Assembly (NCBI RefSeq): GCF_014843845.1 | Contig: NZ_JHQS01000059.1 | Coordinates: 1 to 56,466, forward strand | Length of the DNA stretch: 56,466 bases | Direction: 5' to 3' | Source: Mesorhizobium amorphae | GTDB lineage: Bacteria; Pseudomonadota; Alphaproteobacteria; Rhizobiales; Rhizobiaceae | Part shown: positions 1 through 9,031 of the stretch, one piece after another | Numbering within the stretch: the first letter of the stretch is position 1 | Layout: every line of letters begins with the position of its first letter | Made by a program: the position numbers and the translations under genes | Notes under the pieces: generated by a model | The model's input: the letters and a program-made list of their open reading frames with translations, nothing else | Databases searched by the model: none | Told to the model about the DNA's origin: nothing

Positions 1-3000
1 TCGTCTGGGCATCCTGTGTCACCAGCGTCAGGCCACCATCCGCAACCGTGCCGACCGTCAGCGACGGCGCATCGTCATTGAAGGTGATCGTCAGTGTGCC
101 CGGTGCCGTCGAGCCGTCGGCGTCGGTGATCACATAGCCGAGATCGACCGTTGCATTGTCTTCATTGTTCGGACCGCCCGTATGCAACACGTTGTCGATC
201 AGCGTCACCGTGTAGGCGCCGGTCGCCGGATCGGTGACATGGACCGAGAACAGGTCACCGCGCGGGCCTGTCGCCGTCAGCGTGTTGTTGAGGGAGTTCC
301 AGCTGTAGGTGACGTTCTCCTGGCCGACCGTGCCGTCGGTGCCGTTGAGCGTCGCGAACGAGAAGCCGTTGGTGCCGGCGCCGTCGCCGCCGAGACTGCC
401 GCCGAGCGTGCCCGAGAACGTCGCTTCGTTGTTGTCGCCATCTGTGTTCGGAACCGCGATATCGCCCGTCGTGCTCGCCGGATTGCCGCCGGCAAGCCCG
501 TCATCGTCGACAGAGGCGGCCGCTGAGCCGCTCGTCGGCGTATTGGCGTCGGTCACCACAAAGCTGATGCCGGCCGTCGCGATATCGCCGTCGCCGTCCG
601 TCACCGTGTAGGTCGCCGATGCCGCACCCGTACCGGCAACCGGACTGTTAGCCGTGAACGAGTAGCTGCCGTCGGCCTTGACCTTGATGAAGCCATCGCC
701 GATGTCGATCGCCTGCGAGTAGTTGCTGTCAGCCGGATTGAACACCAGCGCCGTGCCGTCGATATGCGTCACCGTGGCGCCGTCGGCGCCGGCGACGAAA
801 TCCAGCGTGCCGGTCAGCGTCGTGCCTTCGGCAACGTTCTGCGAAGCTTCCGCGCTTGCGGTGGGCGCATCGTCATTGAAGGTAACCGTCAACGTGCCCG
901 ATGCGGTCGAGCCGTCGGCATCGGTGATGACGTAGCCCAGGTCGGCCGTCGCGTTGTTTTCGTCATTGGGACCCTGTGCCTGCAGCACGTTGTCGAGCAG
1001 CGTCACCGTGTAGGCGCCGGTCGCCGGATCGGTCACATGAACCGAGAACAGGTCGCCGCGCGGGCCCGTCGCCGTCAGCGTATTGTTGAGGGAGTTCCAG
1101 CTGTAGGTGACGTTCTCCTGGCCAACCGTGCCATTGGTGCCGTCCAGCGCTGCAAATGAGAAGCCGCCGGCGCCGTCGCCGCCGAGACTGCCGCCGAGCG
1201 TGCCGGAGAAAGTCGCCTCGCTGTTGTCGCCATCGGTGTTTGGAACCGCGATGTCGCCCGTCGTGCTTGCCGCATTGCCGCCGGCAAGCCCGTCGTCGTC
1301 GACAGAGGCCGCCGCCGTGCCGGTTGTCGGATGGTTGGCATCCGTCACCGCAAAGCTGATGCCAGCCGTCGCCGTGTCGCCGTCGCCGTCGGTCACCGTG
1401 TAGGTCGCCGATGCGCCACCCGTGCCGATGACCGGATTGTCGGCGGTGAACGAGTAGCTGCCGTCGGCCTTGACCTTGATCGAACCATCGCCGATGTCGA
1501 TCGCCTGGGAGTAGCCGTCGCCCCCGAAGATGAGTGCCGTGCCGTCGATATGCGTCACCGTGGCGCCGTCGGCGCCGGCGACGAAGTCCAGTGTGCCGGT
1601 GATCGTCGCGCCCTCGGCGACGTTCTGCGAGGCTTCCGCACTTGCCGTCGGCACATCGTCGACGATGTTGACGACGAGCGTGCCGTTGACGCTCTGGCCG
1701 TCCTGGTCGGTCAGCGTTACGGTTAAGTTTTCGAACAGGCTGTTCTGGTCGAGGGCGTGGGCATGCACCTCATTGTCGTTGAGCGTGTAGGTGTAGCTCA
1801 CTTCGCCTGTGGCTTGATTGTAGGCCGTCACCGACAGCGTGTTGCCGAGCGCGGTCGTGAACGAGCCGGCGGTGAACGCCCCATTGGTGATGAAGTTGTG
1901 GCCTTCGATTGCCAGCGCGGCGACGCCGTCCGGCGAGGAGATCGTGAAGGTGCCCGCACCGGTCTCGGCCGTGCTTGCCGGATTAGAGCCGGGTCCGCCC
2001 GGCGTGCCGACATTCAATGCCTCTTCATCCACCGTCACGTCGCCGCCACCGGCTTCCGGCGTCAGGTCGGTGATCACAGGCGGTGAGTTGCCGATCGAGA
2101 TGGTCAGCGTGGTGTGCGAGGTGTCGCCGTCGCCGTCCTTGATCGTATAGGTGAAAACGTCGTTGACGCCGCCGGCGGTGCCGGCGTCGCGGACATAGGA
2201 GTAGGTGCCGTCGGCATTGAGCGTCAGCTTGCCGTAAGTGCCCTGGATCTGCACGCCGAGCGTGGCGGCATTGTCGACATCGGTATTGGTGTTGCCGGCG
2301 GCAACGCCAACCACGGCTGCGCCATCGGCGCCCTCGGTATCGGCATTGCCGTCCGTTGCGTTGGCGTCGGCGCCATCGGTTCCGCCGGCCAGCACATTGC
2401 CGGTCGCCGGGCCGAACTGGCCGGCCGCGATGCTGTCGATGTCGGCTACCGCCGTCGGCACGTCGTCGATGATGGCGACGGCAAAAGTGGTGCTGGCCGT
2501 ATCGCCATCGACATCCGTAACCGTGATGCTGAAATTGTCCGGAACCGTGTCGTTGGGGTCGAACCCATTCGTGTGCTCAGGATGAGTGACCGACTCGGTG
2601 ACCGTGTAATTGTATTCGATGGCACCGGTGCCCGGATCGAAGGAGACGATCGTGATGTAGCCGAACTGGCCCTGGATCTGCTGCCCGACGCCGCTCACGG
2701 TGACGCCGTTGATGACGATCGAGCCGATACCGTCCGGTGCGTCGATGTTGATCGTTCCGATGCTGGAGGTTTCCGCGTCGCTCGGCGCGTCGCTACCTGG
2801 CGATTGGGCCGGGCCTCCGTCCAGGCCGGTTTCGCTGGCCGCCTCGTCCGGGGCGAGCAATGACGTGGCCACAACGGAAACTTGCCTGTCCACAATAGAC
2901 GGGAAGAGCTCGCGCCGGTCCAATTGCCCAAACTGCAAGGCAGTCGGAGGCAGCAATGCCGAGAGGTCGAACCCGTCGCCGATGCCGCCCGGAGGAACCG

Positions 3001-3562
3001 CGAAGTTTCCACCGGCGCTGTCCGGGCCGTTGCCAGGTCCCGCCGAGATCGAGCCATCGGCGCCGAAGGCGACATCGACATGGCTTGCTTCCAGCGCTGC
3101 GATCAAGGCAACCCGCGGCACCTCGACATCGCCGAGGATGAAGGTCGGCACGTTCAGGGCGCCGTCCTTGATGACAATCACCGACCCGTCGGGCTGTTCG
3201 AGCACCAGATTGCGGCCGTCGACACGGATGTTGTCGATCGAGACATTGGCTGGAAGCCTCACCACGTTGCTGGCGTCGGCCACATAGTCCTGCGGCGCAG
3301 GTGCTGCCGGCGCGTTTGCCGCCGCAGCAGGTGCGTCTGCCGCTGGTGGGTTTGCCGCCGCTGCCGCGGGCACTTGCGGCTGCACGGGTGCGCCGCTGCC
3401 AACATCGACCGGAACCGGATCGGCTGCTGCCGGGGCTGGCTCCCCCGTCGCTGCCTGGGCGACCTGCATCTCTGCCGGTGCCGTTGCGGCATTGTGTTCG
3501 CTGGAGGCCGAATGCTCGTTCCAGGAACCCGAAAAATTGTCCAACTCGATATTGGTGGTCAT
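1..3562 (-). CDS. Giant T1SS-exported repeat adhesin (LapA/BapA-like), N-terminal part, truncated by window edge
   Basis: The frame is open from an ATG at 3562 to the left edge (1187 codons, no stop), so the C-terminus with the expected secretion signal is outside the window. GGAGGGG lies about 8 nt before the ATG. Residues 1-60 are polar; 63-90 are an Ala/Pro linker rich in AA pairs; about 99-170 is a compact domain (VVRLPANVSIDN, VLEQPDGSVIVI, VEVPRVALIAALE) resembling the N-terminal prefix domain of BapA/LapA-type adhesins. Then follow VCBS/cadherin-like domains (DVDGDTAS, GKLTLNADGTYSYV) and, from about residue 635, long tandem units. There is no signal peptide, as expected for a type I secretion substrate. 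Its neighbours are a LapG-like protease and a full T1SS operon, which makes a cell-surface biofilm adhesin the best reading. Family assignment is firm; function and substrate relationships are inferred. Confidence 0.9.
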   Translation of the reverse strand, partial: MTTNIELDNFSGSWNEHSASSEHNAATAPAEMQVAQAATGEPAPAAADPVPVDVGSGAPVQPQVPAAAAANPPAADAPAAAANAPAAPAPQDYVADASNVVRLPANVSIDNIRVDGRNLVLEQPDGSVIVIKDGALNVPTFILGDVEVPRVALIAALEASHVDVAFGADGSISAGPGNGPDSAGGNFAVPPGGIGDGFDLSALLPPTALQFGQLDRRELFPSIVDRQVSVVATSLLAPDEAASETGLDGGPAQSPGSDAPSDAETSSIGTINIDAPDGIGSIVINGVTVSGVGQQIQGQFGYITIVSFDPGTGAIEYNYTVTESVTHPEHTNGFDPNDTVPDNFSITVTDVDGDTASTTFAVAIIDDVPTAVADIDSIAAGQFGPATGNVLAGGTDGADANATDGNADTEGADGAAVVGVAAGNTNTDVDNAATLGVQIQGTYGKLTLNADGTYSYVRDAGTAGGVNDVFTYTIKDGDGDTSHTTLTISIGNSPPVITDLTPEAGGGDVTVDEEALNVGTPGGPGSNPASTAETGAGTFTISSPDGVAALAIEGHNFITNGAFTAGSFTTALGNTLSVTAYNQATGEVSYTYTLNDNEVHAHALDQNSLFENLTVTLTDQDGQSVNGTLVVNIVDDVPTASAEASQNVAEGATITGTLDFVAGADGATVTHIDGTALIFGGDGYSQAIDIGDGSIKVKADGSYSFTADNPVIGTGGASATYTVTDGDGDTATAGISFAVTDANHPTTGTAAASVDDDGLAGGNAASTTGDIAVPNTDGDNSEATFSGTLGGSLGGDGAGGFSFAALDGTNGTVGQENVTYSWNSLNNTLTATGPRGDLFSVHVTDPATGAYTVTLLDNVLQAQGPNDENNATADLGYVITDADGSTASGTLTVTFNDDAPTASAEASQNVAEGTTLTGTLDFVAGADGATVTHIDGTALVFNPADSNYSQAIDIGDGFIKVKADGSYSFTANSPVAGTGAASATYTVTDGDGDIATAGISFVVTDANTPTSGSAAASVDDDGLAGGNPASTTGDIAVPNTDGDNNEATFSGTLGGSLGGDGAGTNGFSFATLNGTDGTVGQENVTYSWNSLNNTLTATGPRGDLFSVHVTDPATGAYTVTLIDNVLHTGGPNNEDNATVDLGYVITDADGSTAPGTLTITFNDDAPSLTVGTVADGGLTLVTQDAQT
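77..1663 (-). repeat. Two tandem ~790-800 bp coding repeats in the adhesin gene
   Basis: Two consecutive units (about 875-1663 and 77-874) each encode about 265 residues of an RTX-adhesin extender domain of the T1SS-143 type. Landmarks repeat at near-constant distance: the segment at 184 recurs at 982 (798 bp), and the one at 509 recurs at 1301 (792 bp, the difference being two codons). Long stretches are nearly identical at the DNA level, for example those encoding DGDGD and SWNSLNNTLTATGPRGDLFS. A third, diverged unit seems to begin at the window edge. Such units are prone to recombination and to assembly collapse. Confidence 0.85.
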
Positions 3563-3886
3563 CTCTGAAACCCCTCCGGTATTTCCCGGAAAGAGACAGG
3601 GGTGGCCTCTCCTTTGCAACAGTCCTTCAATCTATTTCATATATTAGACTATACAGGCATGAGCATTTTTTACGCATGGTAAACCGCTGCCATATAGCCA
3701 GCTATATCTTGCCTTTCGTGATCCCTTTTCGGCGGCCGGCGAGCTGCGGCCATTAGGTCAATATAAGTATAAATTAAATTAGAATTTTAAATAAAGTAGA
3801 CAAAACCAATTGCTGGAAACTTATCTACCTTCCTTTCCAATAATTTGAGGCGAGACTGGTAGCGTCCACAGTCAAAGGTGGGCGTT
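3563..3886. promoter_or_regulatory. Divergent AT-rich intergenic region between adhesin and LapG-like protease genes
   Basis: No gene is visible in these 324 bases. The stretch around 3755-3850 is strikingly AT-rich against the GC-rich surroundings and should carry promoters for both divergent genes. No operator could be assigned with confidence. The layout means that the protease and its presumed substrate can be controlled from one regulatory region. Confidence 0.5.
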
Positions 3887-4876
3887 ATGACAATAAAAAA
3901 AGCTTCTCCGGCATCAGCCCCGTTTAGGATTCTCCTGCTGGCGATCGGCCTTGCGGGCCTGCCGCATTCGTCGTTGGCGAGCGCGATGTCGGGTGATTCG
4001 GTGCCTGCCGGTGCGCTGCTCGAAAGGCTCCAGGCGCCGTCCAGCCTGGGCGGCGTTTCGTTGGCGAGGCCTCAGCCCTGGCAGCCTGCCGCGCCCTACC
4101 GCGTCGGCTCCGTCTCCGGCAGTTACGCCCCTGCCGAGGCGGATGGCGCAAACACCCCTTCGATGGCAGAAGCCAATACCGGCATCGACCCGATGCAGAC
4201 GGCGGCGATCATCCCGGGCGTCTTCGGCTCGGTTGCCCTTTCGATGCGCAACTTCCCGGTCGCGGCTCGCTGGGCGCCCGTCTACAAGGCGATCGTCGGC
4301 TGTTCGGCGGGCAGTGCGTGCGAGCGCAAGAACGCAGCGTTCGTCGCGATGGTGGACGCGGCCAAGGCCAAGGGGTTCAGCGACAAGCTGGCCTTTGTCA
4401 ACACCAGCATCAATCGCCTGATCGCCTACCGCAAGGACAGCGCCGTCTACGGCAAGCTGGACTATTGGGCGAAACCTTCGGAAATCCTCGAGCGGCGCGC
4501 CGGCGACTGCGAGGATTTCGCCATCCTCAAGATGACGGCGCTGCTGCAGGCGGGCATTCCGGCGCAGAGCATGTCGCTCGTTGTCCTTCAGGATCGCAAG
4601 AGGAAGTTCTTTCACGCTGTGCTGTCGGTGAGCACGGCCAGCGGCGCCTTCATCCTCGACAGTCTTGGCAACGCCGTCCGGCGCGACAGCGATCTCCCCG
4701 ACTATGCTCCGCTCTATTCCTTCAGCATGGATCGGGCCTGGATCCATGGCTCCAGAACCGGTGGTGCCGAGATGGCCGACATCAAGGGCGGTTTCGCGAC
4801 GGTCGCTCCTGGCGAAGGCTTGCAGCCGGAAATGGTTTCCGCGGACACGACACCGACCCGCCTCGGCCCGCAGTGA
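3887..4876 (+). CDS. LapG-like bacterial transglutaminase-like cysteine protease (BTLCP, DUF920)
   Basis: Predicted periplasmic cysteine protease of 329 residues. A signal peptide is visible (basic start, then FRILLLAIGLAGL). The catalytic triad can be placed as Cys208 in GDCEDF, His243 in FFHAVLS and Asp258 in ILDSLGN, the order of the BTLCP/LapG family. In Pseudomonas, LapG cleaves the N-terminal anchor region of LapA next to a di-alanine and so releases the adhesin from the surface; the same role here is inferred from the divergent adhesin gene. The ATG at 3887 was chosen because AAAGGTGG lies 5 nt upstream; a GTG at 3878 is possible but overlaps that site. Calcium dependence is likely by family but not shown. 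LapD, the c-di-GMP receptor that usually restrains LapG, is not in the window. Confidence 0.9.
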   Translation: MTIKKASPASAPFRILLLAIGLAGLPHSSLASAMSGDSVPAGALLERLQAPSSLGGVSLARPQPWQPAAPYRVGSVSGSYAPAEADGANTPSMAEANTGIDPMQTAAIIPGVFGSVALSMRNFPVAARWAPVYKAIVGCSAGSACERKNAAFVAMVDAAKAKGFSDKLAFVNTSINRLIAYRKDSAVYGKLDYWAKPSEILERRAGDCEDFAILKMTALLQAGIPAQSMSLVVLQDRKRKFFHAVLSVSTASGAFILDSLGNAVRRDSDLPDYAPLYSFSMDRAWIHGSRTGGAEMADIKGGFATVAPGEGLQPEMVSADTTPTRLGPQ

Positions 4877-4901
4877 GTGGCGCACTTTTCCTGGAATTGC
4901 T

Positions 4902-5543
4902 TTAGCCGTTGAAGACGAACGCCATCAGCAATTCAGGTTCGGCCACCGGCGCGCGCACCGCGCTCAGCTGACCCCGGTAGCGGCGCTCGCCGGCGCCGAT
5001 GACGAAGCCGGTCGCGACCGGCGTCTCGCCATTGGTATCGAGCCGCGCGAATATGTCGGCAACATTGAGGTCCAGCGCCAGCTTGAGGTCGTGGCGCGCA
5101 TCGTCGTTTGGTGCTGTCGGCAGCTGCCGCTTGACCAGCTGCTGGAACGGCGCGTTGAACGTCAGGATCTTCTTCGACGATGACAGCGCGAAGGCCGGCG
5201 ACGGACAGGCGACCAGAATGGCGTTGATCGTCCTGATCGAGGCGAGCTTTCGCAGCATCAGATTTTCTTCCGCCATGCCGCGCATGCAGGCGACCCGGAT
5301 CGCCGACGTCAGGTTTCCCTGATCGGCATGGCTTTCGGCGATCTCGTCGACCAGCATGCCGATCGTGCATTTCCGGGCTTCGGCCATCTGCTTGAGCGAC
5401 GCCCAGAACGCGCGTTCCAGGCGAATGCCGCGGCGTATGCCGCCGCGTGCGACGACCCGGAACTCCGGGCCGAAATCATCGGCCGAAAGCGGCAGCATCA
5501 GCCGCTCGCCTTGGGTGGCGGGAAGGGCGGAGCTATCGTTCAC
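4902..5543 (-). CDS. Ribbon-helix-helix domain protein, last gene of the T1SS operon
   Basis: 213 residues. Residues about 35-95 (GIRRGIRLERAFWASLKQM, then LTSAIRVACM) look like the RHH_4 type ribbon-helix-helix domain, a DNA-binding fold found in many alphaproteobacterial proteins. The C-terminal half (about 105-213: INAILVACPSPAFALSSSKK, then GFVIGAGERRYRGQLSAV) has a PAS-like pattern, so sensing of a ligand is possible but unproven. The start is GTG at 5543: a stop lies directly upstream in frame, and the gene overlaps the last 11 nt of the HlyD gene, so translational coupling is likely. It could be a local regulator of the adhesin or secretion genes. This is inference; the RHH assignment is fairly sure, the PAS reading is weak. 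Confidence 0.75.
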   Translation of the reverse strand: MNDSSALPATQGERLMLPLSADDFGPEFRVVARGGIRRGIRLERAFWASLKQMAEARKCTIGMLVDEIAESHADQGNLTSAIRVACMRGMAEENLMLRKLASIRTINAILVACPSPAFALSSSKKILTFNAPFQQLVKRQLPTAPNDDARHDLKLALDLNVADIFARLDTNGETPVATGFVIGAGERRYRGQLSAVRAPVAEPELLMAFVFNG

Positions 5544-6822
5544 TCATGGCCTCCTGGCGCGCCTTGTTGATCGGCTTCAGCAGGTAGTTCAGGATCGTCT
5601 TGCGCCCGGTCTTGATGTCGACCGAGCAGATCATGCCCGGGATGATCGAATAGGCCTTGCCGTCCCTTTCCAGCGTCGACGTGTCCGTCGCGACGCGCAC
5701 CTGGTAGTAGGGTTCGCCCGTCTTCTGGTCGACCAGGCTGTCGGCGGTGATGTTCGAGACCTTGCCTTCGATGCCGCCGAAGATCGAGAAGTCGTAGGCG
5801 GTGACCTTGATCAGCGCATCCTGGTTCTCACGAATGAAGGCGACATCGCGTGGCGAAACCCGCGCTTCGACCAAAAGGGTCTCGGAGGTGGGCACGATGC
5901 CGGCGACGACGGCGCCGGGCTGCACGAAGGCGCCGACCGTGTTCAGCTCCATCGTGTTGACGATGCCGTCCACCGGCGAACGGATGTCGGTGCGCGCGAC
6001 CTTGTCGGTGGCACCGCGAATGGTCTCGTCCACCACCGAAAGCTCGGCCAGCGCCTGGGTCAGGTCGTCCAGCGCTTCCTGTTGCAGCTGGAGACCGAGC
6101 TCGTCGACCTGCAGCTGCGCTTCGGTGATGGCACCCTTGGCCTTCTTTATGGTCTCGCCGGCCAGGTTCAGCTGGCCGTTGAGTTCAGCCTGCTCCCGGT
6201 CGACGCGGATCTGCTCGGTCCTTGCCATCAGGCCTTTTTTGACCATCGCTTCGACCAGTTTTGCCTCCTGGTCGCTGATGGCAAGGTTCTTGGACAGGCG
6301 GTCGGCGTTGGCGGTTGCTTCGTTCAGCTCCTTCTCGCGCTGGTCGAGGCGCGATTTGAGTACCGACAGTTTGTTGTCGAAATTCCCGCGACGTGCGATG
6401 AGCAGTTTCTGCTCGTTGTCGCAGATTTCCGGGGCGATCGACTGGATTTCCGCCGGGCACGGAAAGGGACCGGAAAGGTTGCCGGCCTGCTCGAATTTGA
6501 GCCTCGCGATGCGCACCTGCAATGCGCGCGCCTTGGCCTGCTGTTCGCCGAGGCTGGAGGTGTTGACTGTGTTGTCGAGCCGGATGATGAGGTCGTTCTT
6601 CTTGACCACCTGGCCGATCCTCACCGCGATCTCCTGAACCACGCCGGCCTCGCTGGCCTGGATGATCTGGGTCTTGGATGCGGGTATGACCTTGCCGTCG
6701 CCGCGCGCGATTTCATCGACTTCGGCGAACGACGCCCAGCCTACGAACGAGACGAACAGCGCCCCGATGATGAATATGGACGCCGACGCAAACAGCGGTG
6801 GGCGGTCTTCCCTTGCAAGCAT
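5533..6822 (-). CDS. HlyD-family membrane fusion protein of type I secretion system (LapC-like)
   Basis: 429-residue periplasmic adaptor joining the inner membrane ABC exporter to the TolC-type channel. One membrane segment at residues about 10-30; then a lipoyl/barrel-sandwich half (GDGKVIPASKTQIIQASEAG, followed by EIAVRIGQVVKKNDLI), a long coiled coil (about 90-280, rich in Glu/Gln/Lys), and the returning half (DIRSPVDGIVNTMELNTVG) with a typical HlyD C-terminus (YYQVRVATD, ending in IPGMICSVDI). Length is normal for T1SS adaptors. It is the third gene of the tolC-abc-hlyD-rhh operon and its last codons overlap the RHH gene. A perfect inverted repeat lies just upstream of its start. Confidence 0.93.
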   Translation of the reverse strand: MLAREDRPPLFASASIFIIGALFVSFVGWASFAEVDEIARGDGKVIPASKTQIIQASEAGVVQEIAVRIGQVVKKNDLIIRLDNTVNTSSLGEQQAKARALQVRIARLKFEQAGNLSGPFPCPAEIQSIAPEICDNEQKLLIARRGNFDNKLSVLKSRLDQREKELNEATANADRLSKNLAISDQEAKLVEAMVKKGLMARTEQIRVDREQAELNGQLNLAGETIKKAKGAITEAQLQVDELGLQLQQEALDDLTQALAELSVVDETIRGATDKVARTDIRSPVDGIVNTMELNTVGAFVQPGAVVAGIVPTSETLLVEARVSPRDVAFIRENQDALIKVTAYDFSIFGGIEGKVSNITADSLVDQKTGEPYYQVRVATDTSTLERDGKAYSIIPGMICSVDIKTGRKTILNYLLKPINKARQEAMSER

Positions 6823-6834
6823 TTACCACGTCCC

Positions 6835-6860
6835 ATTATATTGAAATGGTTCAATATAAT
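6835..6860 (-). promoter_or_regulatory. Perfect 11-bp inverted repeat between ABC and hlyD genes
   Basis: ATTATATTGAA, a 4-base spacer ATGG, and TTCAATATAAT form a perfect dyad in the 46-bp gap between the ABC stop and the HlyD start. It is AT-rich in a GC-rich operon. It could be a protein operator or an mRNA hairpin placed shortly before the hlyD ribosome binding site; it lacks a U-tract, so it is not a normal terminator. Confidence 0.6.
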
Positions 6861-6868
6861 CCGTTTTG

Positions 6869-9001
6869 TCAGGCGCTGTTCTTCTGTAGCGCCTGTATGA
6901 CTTGTTCCTTCGGCCCGTCGGCGACGATCCGGCCCTGATCGATGACGATGAGGCGATCGGCGAGTTCGAGCATGCTGAAGCGGTGGGTCGAGACGATCAG
7001 CGTCGTGTTCCGCTCGAAAGCCACCTTGAGCTGCCTGATCAACTGCCGTTCCGAGGCAAGGTCCATCGACCCCGACGGCTCATCCAGAAAAACGATCTTC
7101 GGCTTGGTCAAAAGCAGGCGCGCGATCGCCACTGCCTGCCTCTGGCCGCCGGAGAGATTGGTGCCGCGCTCACCGACATTCATGTCGTAGCCGCGCGGGT
7201 GGCGGGAGACGAATTCGTCGACGCCGGCGGCCTTCGCGGCGTCGATGATCTCCTCGTCGGTGGCTTCCGGGGCCGCCATCAGGAGGTTCTCCTTGATGGT
7301 GCCTGAAAACAGATCGCCGGCCTGGGCAACGATCCCGACTGCGGCGCGAACCTCCGAAGGGTGGTATTGGCGAATGTCGATGCCGTCGAGCAGCAGCTCT
7401 CCCGAGGTCGGCAGGAAAAGCCTGCCGATCAGCCGCCCCATCGTTGTCTTGCCGGATCCGATGCGACCGATGATGCCCACCCGCTCGCCCGGTTTGACGG
7501 AGATGTTCAGCCCGCTCAGAACCTCGTTCTCCGACCCCGGATAGACAAAGCCGACATTCTTGAAGACCATCGCGCCGTTGCGGATCGGACGGTTGACGAA
7601 GCCGACGGTATCCGGCCGATCCTCCGGTTGAGACATGATCGCGTTGACTATTCGCAGCGACAGCAGGGCCTGGCGGAACCTGGACAGCGTGATGGCGATC
7701 TGGCCAAGCGGCGCCACCGCCCGGCTGGCCAGCATGACAGTGCCTATGATCGCGCCCGTCGACACATAGCCCGCGGAAAAGGCGTAGGCGCCGGCCACGA
7801 CCAGCGCGACGGTCACCAACTGCTGGATGGATCCGGTGATGTTGCCGGCGGCGGCCGAAAGCTGCTTGATCTTTTCCGACGTGTTGGCAGCATTCTTGGA
7901 GTGCTCGCCCCATTTGCGCAGCAGATAGGCCTCGGCGCGCAGCGACTTGATCGTCTCGAGGGTCGAAATGGATTCGACCAACAGGGCTTGGCGCTGCGCG
8001 GCTTCGTTCATCGAGGCGGCGACACGCTTGCCGATACGGCGCTGCGTGATCAGGCCGACGATGACTGAAATCACAAAGGCCAGCGCCGGTATGATCACCA
8101 GCCAGCCACCTATCGCATAGATGACCAGCAGGAAGACGAAGACGAAGACCGTGTCGATGAAGACGCTGATGGTGTTGGAGGTGAAGAACTCTCGCACGAA
8201 CTCATATTGGGTCACCCGGTTTGCGTATTCACCCGTCGAACTGGGCCGCGCCGAAAGCGACGAATTGAGCACTTTTTCAAACAGCAGGTACGAAATCCGC
8301 AGATCCGCCTTGCGCCCGGCATAGTCGATGAGCGAGGCGCGGGCCGTCTTCAAGAGCAGGTCGAACACAATGACGGCGCCGATCCCGAGCGCCAGGACCC
8401 AGAGCGTCGCGACCGCTTTGTTCGGCAGGATCCGATCGTAGACGTTCATGGTGAAGATCGGCGAGGCGATGGCGAGCAGGTTGATGAAGACCGCCGACAG
8501 CACGACCTTCGAATAGGTGCGCCAGAACGCGCCCATGGTTCCGGTCAGCCAGTGCCGTCTTTCGATCTTCGCCGCCGAGCCGACCTTCATCGCCTCGGTG
8601 GTGTTGGCATAGGTGATCGAGAAAGAGGCGCCGCCGCTGATATAGCTTTCGACCAGCTCGGATTTGCCGATCGTGGTGCGACCGTTCTCCTGGGGAGCGG
8701 TCAGATAGTCGCCGCCTTCGATTTCCGCGAGCAGGGCGACTGGCAGCTGGCTGGCGCGAAAGACGATGGCCGGAAGGTCGAAGCGACCGCGCACGAAATC
8801 GCGGTGGTTGAATTCCGCGACCTCCAGGCCGATGCGCTCGGCCAGATGCCTGATGTCGCCGGCCTCGATGCGCGTCTCCGCGATCGGAACGCCGGCGAAC
8901 AGCACGGTCTCCGCGCTCGGCCTGCCGAGATAGGCGGCAACGGCCGAAAAGCAGGCCTTGAAGGCCTCTTTGGGCGACAGGATATTGGGCTGCTGGTTCA
9001 C
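6869..9001 (-). CDS. Type I secretion ABC exporter ATPase (LapB/LssB-type)
   Basis: 710-residue inner membrane exporter half-transporter. Residues about 1-130 form a C39 peptidase-like domain without a credible catalytic cysteine motif, as in exporters of large RTX adhesins, where it serves substrate binding. About 160-440 is the membrane domain (KVVLSAVFINLLAIASPIFT and further segments). The nucleotide-binding domain has Walker A GRIGSGKTT at residues 512-520, signature LSGGQRQ near 615, Walker B KIVFLDEP and the switch His in STHRF. Together with the HlyD and TolC neighbours it should export the adhesin encoded 3.3 kb downstream. The start ATG is 30 nt from the TolC stop, so one mRNA is likely. 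Confidence 0.95.
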   Translation of the reverse strand: MNQQPNILSPKEAFKACFSAVAAYLGRPSAETVLFAGVPIAETRIEAGDIRHLAERIGLEVAEFNHRDFVRGRFDLPAIVFRASQLPVALLAEIEGGDYLTAPQENGRTTIGKSELVESYISGGASFSITYANTTEAMKVGSAAKIERRHWLTGTMGAFWRTYSKVVLSAVFINLLAIASPIFTMNVYDRILPNKAVATLWVLALGIGAVIVFDLLLKTARASLIDYAGRKADLRISYLLFEKVLNSSLSARPSSTGEYANRVTQYEFVREFFTSNTISVFIDTVFVFVFLLVIYAIGGWLVIIPALAFVISVIVGLITQRRIGKRVAASMNEAAQRQALLVESISTLETIKSLRAEAYLLRKWGEHSKNAANTSEKIKQLSAAAGNITGSIQQLVTVALVVAGAYAFSAGYVSTGAIIGTVMLASRAVAPLGQIAITLSRFRQALLSLRIVNAIMSQPEDRPDTVGFVNRPIRNGAMVFKNVGFVYPGSENEVLSGLNISVKPGERVGIIGRIGSGKTTMGRLIGRLFLPTSGELLLDGIDIRQYHPSEVRAAVGIVAQAGDLFSGTIKENLLMAAPEATDEEIIDAAKAAGVDEFVSRHPRGYDMNVGERGTNLSGGQRQAVAIARLLLTKPKIVFLDEPSGSMDLASERQLIRQLKVAFERNTTLIVSTHRFSMLELADRLIVIDQGRIVADGPKEQVIQALQKNSA

Positions 9002-9031
9002 GATCCGCTCCCGAAGGACCCGCGATCGATC

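Noticed and set aside
5356..6900. 514-codon plus-strand frame over hlyD
   Set aside because: Antisense to a clear HlyD adaptor gene.
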